From the NCBI GenBank assembly GCA_013399875.1, contig VXAZ01008245.1, positions 62,280-126,279 of the forward strand: a DNA stretch of 64,000 nt, written 5' to 3'. The notes beneath the pieces were generated by a model. It worked only from the letters and a program-made list of their open reading frames with translations, did no database searches and was not told the origin of the DNA. The position numbers were made by a program, and so were the translations under genes. Below are positions 40,601 to 52,600 of this stretch, piece after piece (the stretch's first letter is position 1; the number at the start of each line of letters is the position of its first letter). The stretch is from Gymnorhina tibicen (taxonomy: Eukaryota; Chordata; Aves; Passeriformes; Artamidae).

Positions 40601-43600
40601 GCACCCTGCTGGGGGATGGAGGGCACAGCTGGGGTAAGGAACATGGCATCTGATGGGTCCCTGTACCACGCACAGGGCAGGGGTCTGTGTCTGCTGGTGC
40701 CTCACCACCACTCTCATGTTTAGGTTAGATGTTAGGAAGAAGTTCTTTACTCAGAGGGCAGTGAGGCACTGGAACAGGGAGCTGTGGCTGCCTTCTCTCT
40801 GGAAGTGTTCGAGGCCAGGCTGGATGGGGCCCTGAGCAGCCTGGTCTAGTGGGTGGTGTCCTGGCAGGGGGCTGCAATGAAATGATCTTTGAGGTCCCTT
40901 CCAACCCAAGCCATTCTGTGATTCTGTGTTCTCACACATGCCGTGGTGCATAGCAACTCGTCTGCTGGGCCATCTGCTGAGCTGCCTGCTACTCGAATTA
41001 GGACTGCGACTCCTCATTCCTACGTGCAGCCTTTCAAATCTTACACCCTCCTTCCTCGCTGCAAACCTTCTCCTGCTTGATCCATTACATCACCCATCCT
41101 CGCCAGCAGGGACTGCCTGCTGGGACAGGAGGTGTTTGGCAGCCTTTGCATTGTCTCTCACCCCTCAGATCAATGCCCTCACCTGGGGAGATGCGTTACA
41201 TGTGCTTGTCTGCACTCTCTGTGCTGCCCCCATCAAACATGGTCATAATTTCAGAGATGCTGCAGGAATCCCCCAGCCAGCAGCCAGCATCTGCTTTTGC
41301 ATTCTGTATTTCTAGGTCCCCAGCATACTGTTGGCCATGAGTCATGCAAATCTTATGCCAGGCAAAGCAAAAATGGCTGCACCATGCATAGATTTTATCT
41401 CTCAAATAGAAAGTGAGACATTTCAGTGACAGTTTACTCTTTTTAAGAAGTTACCAATTTCTCTGCAACTCTGCTTTTATTTTTCACCATAATTCTATCT
41501 AGCTGAAAAATCTTTTTGTGGAAAATTTTGTGAGTGAGATGTTACACAAAATGAACAGAAACTGTGCATTTGAATATATTCATATCCATTCATTGCCTCC
41601 ACTTTCCAATTACAAGCTGGTAAATGCTGCAGTTCCCATACCACAGACCATCTCTCCCAGTGTCACTGGAGCTACCAGGAGCTCTGATAATAATGGCAGA
41701 TCTGGGGGTTTCCACTGGGATGCAAAATCCTCCTATCTGCTTTTCTCTTCCCACTCCCTTGTTGCTGAGGACCATGGCTCTGTGCTTGATCTGCATTCAG
41801 CCAATTCATACAAAAGCTAAAGAGAAAAGCCTCGAGCTCAACCCTGATATTCAAGTTCAGTGTTTAAAGGAGACGAGACATCACCAGTCACAAGGTACTG
41901 TTGTTAGTAGTGAGGACTATGTAGGAAAACAGCTCAGATCATTTAAATGTTCCCCGTAAATATGGTCATAATGGGTTAGAATTTGAGACTGCATTTTTTA
42001 GCTTCTGGTTTCTCTCTAGGCTCCTGTTTTGCTAAAGAACATGAGGTGCCATTTCTATCTCAAGGTTTTTTTTCTGATGAGTCTAAGTACTTTGTACCTG
42101 AAACCTTTTCAGAGAGAACAAAGAGACGTTCCAAGCAGATTTTGCAAACTCATAAAGGCAAATGAAAGCTTCATATCTAACCGTGCAGTCTGACTGTGCA
42201 CCTGCCCGATTCCAGCAGCTTATTAAAGCCAGTGTTCACTTGGCCTTTCTGTTCTTTACGGGTGCACTCGATGCTGAAGGGAAGAGTTTTGTGCTAGATG
42301 GTACAGACTCAGCTGTGCGACAACACTTCATTGCTGCTGTTGCTGTGCAGGCTCTTGTGCCTTTTCTTGTTATCCCAGCAAGGGGCCATGAAAATTGTGC
42401 ACCGTGAACTAAATCTGGAGTAATTCTGCACAACCACGTTTCCACTCAAAACAGGTACTCTGACTGCAGCAACCCTAGCTGGAAGTCAGAAGTGACCAGC
42501 TGCCCTACAACAAACTGATCGTAGGCTTTATGCCCATTAAGACTATAAGGTCTTATATCTGAGTGCTTTCCTCTGCTCTTTATATTTTATTCATATGCAT
42601 AGATGGCACATAAAATACCTGCTTTCTTTAAAAAAAAACCCATCTCTGAACTAAAATCTACAACAATATGCTCATATAGAGATCCAGTTCCATTTCCAAA
42701 TCCAGTAAACCCGAGCAACAAGTCAAACTGAAACCTGTCTGTGGGTGCACAGTGACTTCTGAGCATGTGAGAGTTAGAGCCACCACTGCTGAAGTCTTCA
42801 CATAGCTCAGGTTGCTAAACTACAGGCAAATTGTTCCTCAGACCTGTCACTGGGGCGCATCTCTATAGCTGTCCCTCTCCATCACTGTGTTCTGGAAAGG
42901 ACTGCACAACTACAGCTTCACACAAGCTCCCCCTGACTCTTCACCTCCCAAACTCATGTCGCCCGTTCTCTAATGGCAACTTTCACTAAAGCATCTCTGA
43001 CACCACGACAAGGTAAGTGCCGCAGTGAGGGGAGCTCGTAGCGACTGAGAGCAGCAATGTAAATATGCTTAATCTTCATCCAGCTAACTGCAGCTTATCT
43101 GAAAGCTGGCCACGTCTGCCATCTTCTGCCTCGGCACAATTTCATCCAGTTGAACAATCCAGCTGTCTGCCCCAACAAAGAGCACAGGCAAACATCCCTG
43201 CGGCCCGTCTGGACTACTCTAATTTAAACTGCTTTAATCTACCAACCAGCAAACCAAGTGTACTTGTAAGTTTTAGAAGATCATTTTGGGGGCCTGGAAA
43301 TACAATGAAAGGCAAATAGGTCCCTTAGGAGGACAACATAACAGAACTGCAGAGGGTATATAAATCATCCTTCATTCAGCTTAGCAATGCTGCTGCTGCT
43401 GGTTAAAACTGGGCAGTTTGCTGAGCATATGCAACACAGGCCTGGAAAGGACAGGCTGTAGGTTGCTCTTCTCCCAGCTGCAGACTTCTGTGGAGAAAAT
43501 GCCTGGTAAAATCTTATTTGCTCCAAGGAAAGATAAATCATAGTAATTGCACTTTAGGGTTTGAGATAAATGCAGTCTCTGGCAAGGGTAAAGGATTTGA

Positions 43601-46600
43601 CAGAGTCCAAATGAGGGTTTGAACTCCACAGGGGACAAGAAAGCCTCTAACACCCTTCTCCTTCAGTGTGAGGCTGAATACCGGTTGTGGTAGAAAACAA
43701 ACAATTGCAGCAGCAAACTCGTGATGAAAATAAATAAACAACCCTGATGGATCCTAAACTTGTTTGTTTTCTGACACAGAAAGACAGACACACCCCAAGG
43801 TCTAAGGCACTAGGGGTTGGCTTGGGGCTGAAAATTAGTAAAGTATCTTATTAAACCAGCTATTCACATCTGTCGTATCAGGAAATGTTCCTAGTTATTC
43901 AAGTTCCATCCCTTCATTCAAGGAGTGCTAGCAAAGAAAATTTTAAACCCTGTGCAATTTAGGATCAAGATTTGTCGCATCTTTGGCTCTCATTGTACCT
44001 CTAATTTAATCCTCTCCTATAAATTTTATGCTAAATGTGGGATTTTCTGGGATGCTTCAGATCCAAAGGTCTCTTGGGTAGGGGGAACATCTATTTGTTT
44101 GTTTGCAGAAAAGTAACAGATTTGTGGAACTAAAAATAATAACACCAAGAAATCTCTAATAGGATTGCATGCACTGAACTGGTTTAGGTTGTTGCTGTGG
44201 GCTTCTTCCCTAACACAAAAAGAAGTAAGAGGCCTCATATTGTGTCACGTGAAGAATTTGTTTATAAGTAAACATATATATTTAAAGAGAAGATCTTCAG
44301 GTTAATTACAAATCTGCTAAATTAACTCATGTCTCAGTGGCATTCCGTGTCCCACCTCCTGCCAGGGGAAGGTCTGACAGCTCCCAGCTGCTCTGCCTGG
44401 GCTCAGAGCTGCTGATGCTCCTGGGGGAGCAGCGGGGCCAAGGGCAAGGCAGGGCCCATCATGGCACCGTGCCTGGCCACGGGGTGCTGGCAGGGGAGAG
44501 GGGTGTGGTGCTCAAGGAACACAGCCCAGAGCTTCCAGCATCTGCCACAACATCTTGGAAATGAAGTCAGAGGCGTCCCTCTGCAAGTCAGGAGGCTGCT
44601 GTGCTCCTTCCTGGGATGAGGGCTACTTCTGCTCCAGCTCACATGGATGGAGGGAGGGCTGGGCTCTGCTTTTCTCCTAAGTGGATTGCAGGGCTCCCCA
44701 TTTACTGCATCAGCCGCTGGGGCTTGAACAAGAGCTCGTGGTGCCAAGGTACAGCAGGAGCACACACAGGCAGCAGCGGAGGATGAAATGACCCTGCCCT
44801 TGTGCACGCTCACAGGCCAGGCTCACAAAGATGCTCAGGCAGCTGAAGGTGCAGGCAGGTACCTGGGGCTACTCACAAAGAGCCTGAGCACATTTTTGTG
44901 TATCTGGTCCTTGGGAACCTGCCAGGCTACCCCAAAAAGGACAATGGACTCAAATTTCCTGTTTTTTTTTTTTCTCAAAGCTTGTTCCCTCTGACAGATT
45001 TTCCCTTCTGAGCACGCCTTTGCAGAGTGAATTTCCAGCAGCCCCTGTGTCCTTTAATACCTCCCAGTACCTGCTCAATTCACAGGAGTGTGCGGTGCCA
45101 CTGTTTTGCTGTGTGAATTTGATCTTGCAAAGAACAAAGCCAAAAGACTCAGAACTCCCAAGGTGTCATTTTTTTATACTCTGACATGCTCAGAAGTTCT
45201 GTTGTAATTTCCTTCTAAGTAGTCTGGGCCTAATGAGACTGAAGAGAATGATAGGAAGGAAAGAAATAATTATATATTCTGTTTTTTTTTTTTTTTCCTC
45301 AACATGTCCCAAATGTCACCTTTGACCTGACTTTCTATTTCTGGCATGGACTAAACTCCCTCTATTTATTTAGCAGCCTACACACCATTACAGTAACATA
45401 GCAACAGTACTTTCAGTTGTGAATTTGAAAAAAAAGCAAAGCAAAAAAAAGAACATATGAACATACTAAAACTGTTAAAGCATTGCAGTCTAGTAACACT
45501 TCAATAAATGCTTCTTTTTATTTTTCCTTTAAATACCAGAATTATTAAGCTTCCAGTCTGCAAACCCAAAGGAGAGGGATGCACAGGGGAACCAAAGCAG
45601 TGTCACCACCACGAAGCCTGTTCTTCCTATGCCAGTTGTCCCCTAACCTTTCTGTTTGTTTGTCTTAATGACATTTCAGCTTGACTATTTCTCAGGCTCA
45701 GCACAGACGATAGCGGGAGTTTGGGGAGGATTCTGAAATAATGATGGGATGTAGCTGGTGGTTTTCCATCACTTTTCAGAAACAGTTCACCATTGTTCTA
45801 TAATCCATAGCTCAAGGCTGATATGACACTCAGTTATATGTCAAAAAGGAATATTTGAAAAAGTATAAAGTGGAATTGGAGTAACAGTCCCATTTTCAGC
45901 TGACAGTCCAAATCCCAATGTTTTACCGGGAAAGTTAACCAGTGAAGACCTGTAAAAGTAGGCCTGGAGTCAGGGAGGACCCAGTGAAAACATGTTGCAA
46001 ACCTTTTTTCAGTGGGAGCAAAGCACTTGAGAATCTCAATAAACCCAATTCCCTGAGCTACTTGAGTGCTTCTTATTTTTAATCCTAAGGCCTCAGTGAG
46101 AATGCAATTATTTTCTTAGGATGGGTTCAAAATGTTGAACTTATTAAAAATAAAACTTCTTAAGCTTGCAAAGCTTCCACTGTAAATATTAGTAAACAAT
46201 CCAGATGATGTAGCTGGAACAGCAGCGAACACTTGGCGAAGGAGCGTATCACTTCTCCTGAAACTGTTTCTTCACTGCTACTGTAAACCAGCTGGCATCT
46301 CTTCAGATGTTTCTCCTCCTCCCATAGTGATTTGATCAGCTCACAGTCACCTCCGAATGCCGGGGGCTTTTCCCTGGAACCGGCAACAGCCCTTGGGAGC
46401 GCAGGTTTGCAGCAGGCACGCAGAGCCGGCTCTCCCCGCGCTTAGAAACCCGGGACTTTGGTAAACTTAGAGGCTCTGCTGCTCAGTTTGTAAAGTCTGC
46501 AAGTAAAACACAGCTCACGCTTATTCTGAACTATTGGCTTCTCCTTGGCACGACCGCTTCGTGTCAGCTTGAAAAAATGGCTTCACAACTGTAAAATCCT

Positions 46601-49600
46601 TGAACTTCTACAAACAGTTTGCAAGTCTGGTATGTAGAAACAGATTGTTCACAAACTATGTGCTCTGCTGACGTTACAACAGTTGCAAAGTTAGAAAGGG
46701 TCCCCTTATGGCCATTATTCTGTCCAACAGAAATATGAATACATAACCCACAGTCCTGAGACTTGGGAGTCACAGGATGAATATTTATCACCAACGGGCC
46801 TCACAGAAAGTATTGTCTTTTAAAAAAAGCGTTGTCAAAAACGAGTTCAAAACTTTCATATGATAACCTAAGTTCCATTTACATTAACACTCTCATTTAA
46901 GTAATTTCAAATTCATACTAATAACCACATTTTACTGCCTTTCTGTAAAATGCTCTATGAAAAGGGATCCTGGATAACTGAAATGTGCTGTTCAGGGCTT
47001 TTGTGGAAAGCTACAATGCAGTTTTGACTGCAGGGGTCAGGTGGGGTTTTTGGCATCAGGAGGGAAGGGAATAACAAAATCTCTAAGAACAGTTGTCTCA
47101 TTCTCACAATTACAAAGCTATGAATGAATTAGCCTCAGAAAGGGACTAGGCATCAATTTTGTTTTATTTTTAACAAACACTAAGCTGCAGCAGATTTTAA
47201 AGCTGAGTTTTGCATGGCTATGTGTTTGTTGGTTGGTTTGTTTGTTTATTTTCCTGATGCAACACAAACTGAAACAAATCAAGGATGTTATTGTAAAGCA
47301 GAAAAAAATTTAAAAGTTAAAGTATTAAATTTTATTTATTGAATTAAATGAGAGAGAAGAGAATGTATTTTATCTGGCTGGATGTAATGTTTTGACATGC
47401 AAATTTTATTTCAAAACCGGCATTTTTTCCTTGTCTTACCACATTACTAATTCATTTCCAAATCAAATGAAAAGGACAAAAAAGCAAATAAAATGACTGT
47501 TTTCCTAACGAGTAACATTTTAGCAATAAACTTGACCCTAAAAACCTATCAAATTTTCATAACAAATATTCATGGCATTTTAATGCATCATTGGTAGAAG
47601 TAATGTGTTTATCCATATTTCCATAGTTTTCATGCTACAACAAAGACTTCAGCAAAGTACAACCTGTAATGCATTTTCCTCTGAGCCATGTTTGACTGCA
47701 TAACTCGTTTAATTACCACACAAGTTAACATTTCCTTCTCTATTTCAAACTAGCGTGGTTTTTTTAGGCTCTATTTTTGAATGCAAAGACCTGATAACTT
47801 GCGTGTTTCTGTTTTGAATAGAAACCAATAGCTGGACATTCCTGTGCACTGAAAACATGTAGTCAAAGATTAAACTGGGGCTTCAGGACTATTATGGCTC
47901 CACCCAAATAAATAGTTCAGGGGAAATTATTCTGATACACAGGTTGCCAAGAACAGCAGTGTTTTTTAGAAATTACTTCTTTCTTAGAAGTCAACCTATC
48001 TCATTAAACATTGCATTTAAACTATCAAAACATCGTTAAAATGGAAGAAAACGGTCTAGAATAAACGTCGCACTTAACCTACCAAAACAAGGTCTGATCT
48101 GCACATAACTAATTACGAATGTTTAACTCCAGTGATGGAAACCCCTCCCTAACATAAAGATTCTGCTGTTATTTTACCAGTGAGATCAATTTGCACAGGA
48201 TTACACAGAGAAGGGAACATGCAGACTGCCACACAGGAGCTTCTGTTTGAAAGCCTTCATTTTCTCTAAATTCAGTTCTTTTTAAATATACAAACCAGAT
48301 AGACAGAAAGAACTCTGGATTTTAAAATGAAGTAACAACAGAAAAAAACATAGGTACAAAACTTACAACTGGAATGAGCTAAAAGGCTCTGACAACTTTC
48401 TGCATCCCGTGTGACTCCTACTTCCACCCAGACTATGAACCAGAGTTACAAAACCTGTGCAAACTGGTTAAATAAACTCAGGGAGCTTGGGATATTGAGT
48501 CCAGAAAAGTATGAAAGTTGGCCAGAATTCTCTCTTCAGAAGGGACAGACAGGACTCAAAGGTGAGGCTTTGTAAGAAGCATTTGGAAATAAAAAGACTT
48601 ATGGATAAAAATTAAGTTCAGGTTTCTTCTGGATAGATATTTTTCAGAAACTTCCCCCAAACCCCAAGCCAGCAGAAGTACTTGACCTCACAAAGCACTT
48701 GGGGATTTCTTTCAGGGGAGGGTGGCAGTGTCCTCTGCTGACAGCAGCCCAGTGCTGGATCAGAAAGCAGATGCTCTCCATCCCACCCGCCCTTCGCAGT
48801 GCTCTGCAGCTCCTGTTCCTATTACTTGAGCAAACTCTTCCATAATTCTACTTTACTTTTTCTTCTTAGTAACTTCCCGTTTGTTCTCCTGATAAATACC
48901 AGAACTTCAGCTAAAAATGGAGAAGTCGCCTAGATTCTCTTATCTTCTAAACCCCCAGCCTCGGTGTGCTGCGGTTGGGTCATGGCAGATCCCCCAACGG
49001 TCAGAGACGTGGGGCTGGGCTCTGCTGTGCCCTTCTGGCAGCACTTACTGCCCCACACACAGACACAGCAGGAGAGAACACTGCTCCACCAGCTTTGCCA
49101 TTGGGTACATTAATTTACACCCTTTGTCTGCCCAGACCAGGCACTCCAAGAAGAAGAGTGGTAGAAGTGCAAGGCTACATTTTCTAATATGGGCTCCATT
49201 TGGGACTCTTGTTCTAGAGATGCTGACAAGGAATTTTGATTTTCAACGTTTGAAGAAATCAGTCACTCAAGTAAAGTGGGAAACTTGCCTTTTTTTGAGC
49301 AAGTGGTCTTCCCTCATCAATTTGTATAGTACTGAAGATTAAAAATAGCTCTTCAGCTGGGGTACAGCTGTGCAGCATTGACTTAAATGGAGCTGCAGTG
49401 ACTCACAACAAGCAAGCATCTGTATATGGCCCTTTACTACTGCAAACCACGTAACTTAACACTAACAGCAAGTAAACACTGGCAGGGCACTCAGCAGAGC
49501 TACCGCTGCTGTTCTTCACTGGTGTGACAAACAATGGGACAACGATTTGAGGAGAGGTTGCAATTAGCAATGTGTTAAAAATCCATCTCCTCTTCCTTGT

Positions 49601-52600
49601 CAGCACACGAGCAATGTGTCTTCTCAACAGCACCAGTCTCCTATTTCATTAGACATTTTCTGGGCCTTTTTCTATGTTGTTTTTCCTTTCATCGTGACTT
49701 CTTGCACTGGCTGTGGTAAGTCCTTTGTTTTCAAGGCCATGAAACCATTCCTTCCTTCCTTCCATCTCCCCCAATAAATAAACAACAAATAATAAGTCAG
49801 TGATCAGATATATTTCCACATGAAAACTATCAAAGAGCCAGCTATTCAATGCTGACATTTCAGAATTGGGATGGATGTACTCAGCACCAACATAAGGAAC
49901 TGTGAAACCCATCAAACTTGAAGCAGATTCCCGCATTACATCTAATTTCCCACAGAGGCCGGTATTCATGATCCACTAACATCAACAGCAAAAATCTTCA
50001 GTGGGTTTTCCTCCTGTGGGGCTGAATGTCAAGCTGTGCCTGAAACTTAACGTTTTCGGTCTAGAGCAGGATGGCCTTTACCTCCATCACCACCACTTCT
50101 TAGTTTTTGATAGCAGCTTCTTCCTCTGTCTCCTGCCCCATACCCAGCTTCCCCCCAGCTTTGGGTGTTCCCTGGCACCCCTCAGGCCCACGCAGACCTG
50201 GTCGGTGAGAAAAGCTGGAACCAAGTGGGGAAATGAAAGCAGCACAGCTTTCAGGTCACACTTAGAGGACAAAGAACTGCAACACACACCAAATACTCTC
50301 CTGGGAGACTCCTTGCACAACTGCCTCTTTAGATAGGCTGACGTGGTGGTTTCATGGTTCAAGTATCAGACAGAGAGAAAAGCATTGTCCATGCTGTTAA
50401 ATCACTATTAGAGTATTTGCCTGCTGTAGCAAAGCTCCCTGTGCTTTCTAATGAATTCTCTGTGTTTAGCATTAAGCTCTCTGTTTTTACAGAAAGTTAC
50501 ACTTGGGTAATTAATCTCATGTTCGTTTCCTGCACAGGCAAGAGAGCAGCCTTTGTTAGGGAATGATAAGACACTTCTAAGAATAGTGCTACTAAGAGCA
50601 TCGGCTTTGTAAGACACTACAGGAAAAATATAGACTCTTAGCACCTGCTTTTCACTTTCAAAGTTTTGAAAATAATGTTCTGCTTACCTAGAGGCAAATT
50701 CTGACTTGTTTATGCATAGAAAACTTAATGCTTTCATCAGAGAACAAATATAAATGAAGGTATACTTTGGTCTCTCAGCTCTAGTCTTGGAAAGATTAAT
50801 CTGTTTAATTCTATAAACACTGCAAATATTCCCAGTGGCTTCAGTGGGACTATTGCAGCTCCCAGTCTCACAACCTGAATTCATTGCTTTGTCTGATCTT
50901 TTAACTACAGATTCCACAGAAATTAACTGGATTTTCTTAGTGATTGTAATAGATGGAGGATTAAGAATTTATCTACGTGTAAAACACGGGACCCTCAGGT
51001 CGGACCTGACAAAGGCCGGATGCTGAACTCAGGGAAGTGTAAACAGGGAGACAACCGCAAGAGAGCAAGTGAGGCTGGGCAGTGTATGAGAGGTACCACG
51101 AGCAGCAGGCCAAGCTGGCCCTTGAAGCTCCCTGGAAGCGTCGGCTCAGACCATGGGCTTTTCCAGCTGAACACAAAGGGTGGTGTTGAACTTGGGGATT
51201 TATGTATGCTGTCAGTTCAGAGCCAGAACCAACACCATTCTCCTGTAAGCGGTTGACACTTGACACCTACTGAAGTCAGTTTAAACAGTCATTGTTTTAA
51301 AGCTCTGTTGTTTTTAAGCAGTCACCGTGGTTCAGCCTGAGCTATCTGCTACCCCAGTGCAAGATGCACAGCTGCCATGCTGGTGAAACTCTACGAAAAA
51401 TAGGGGAGAAGTAGTTTACAGGAGGTGAGAGACAATTTCCATTCAGTTTGTAGCATCCACTGTGTAACCAGTCACACGAGAAAGGACATAGGTTTTGCTG
51501 TACTTGCAGCAGATTTCTTTCTGCTTTATTACGGACAAAGGACTACCTTACCCTCCTAACCAGAAAACAAGGCCTAATCTGCAGAGATCTGGCTAATCTG
51601 GCTAGTGGTTGATGCTTGGAGAATAACACAGACCAATTTTCCCCCGGTTTTGTAGTGCAAAATCTGAGCAGAGCAGACTGCAAGTAGCCTTGTGAGCTGA
51701 TCAGAGCCCCTGTTGTGACTATTATCTTGACTGTATAATGGGGGCTTTCAAATCCCATCTTTATCACATTCTGTTTTCTCTACTTTGCCCTTTTATGAAT
51801 ATTGAGTCATCAAAAATAGCTTCACTGACAGAGTTACTAATGATACCAGCTGGGTGAATCAGTGGCTCTTACACTGTGCCTGCTATACAGTGCTATTAGT
51901 GCACTCGTTACAAAATATAGCAAAAATTAGATGCCCATAATTTATTTGCAGCTCCCGTGAGACACATCATAGTGGTTATTTTAAAATTGGAAAATGCTAA
52001 CTGAACAAAGCAAATATTCAGCCATTTCAATGCAATACTGTGGTCTAAAAGAAGAAACTCTGGCTTAGAATAAGTTAAAAATAAATTCCAACATCAGTAA
52101 ATTATCCTTTCTGCTAGTTTTAGCCAAAGAAAAAATACACTACCAAATATTATCCACCATATTCTTCACGAGGCAGTTATGCCTCATATAACTGGGAAAA
52201 GCTAACATCAGCACTCCAGAGAAAATGCTGATAAACAGAAGTGAATAAGACAAATGATGTAAGCTGTGCATACGGCTCGGAGCGCCAGAGACGGCCAGTG
52301 GCATCCTTCGAGTACGGTGCAGAGCTCTGGGGGAAGTCAGGTTAGAAGGGCATGACTCAAACGGGTATTACCGGTTCCAAAAGTGTCACAGCAGAACAAC
52401 ATAACAACATGCCTGATGAAGAACCATCACAAATGAGTATGCAAAATGGCCCACGAGGGGCTTACATTTTTAATGCTGTCCCAAGCAAATTTTTAAGGGT
52501 CATTTATTCCTGCCCGGAGTGCTTTCCTCGCAGCCCTGCAATGAGACAGTTTCCTATGTTTGCAACACACATCCTTTTTTTTTTTTTTTTTTTTTTTNTT

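Noticed and set aside
48483..48650. Possible very old CR1 remnant (GGGAGCTTGGGATATTGAGT-like start)
   Set aside because: Similarity to CR1 by eye is weak and has no terminal repeat. A library search would be needed to decide.
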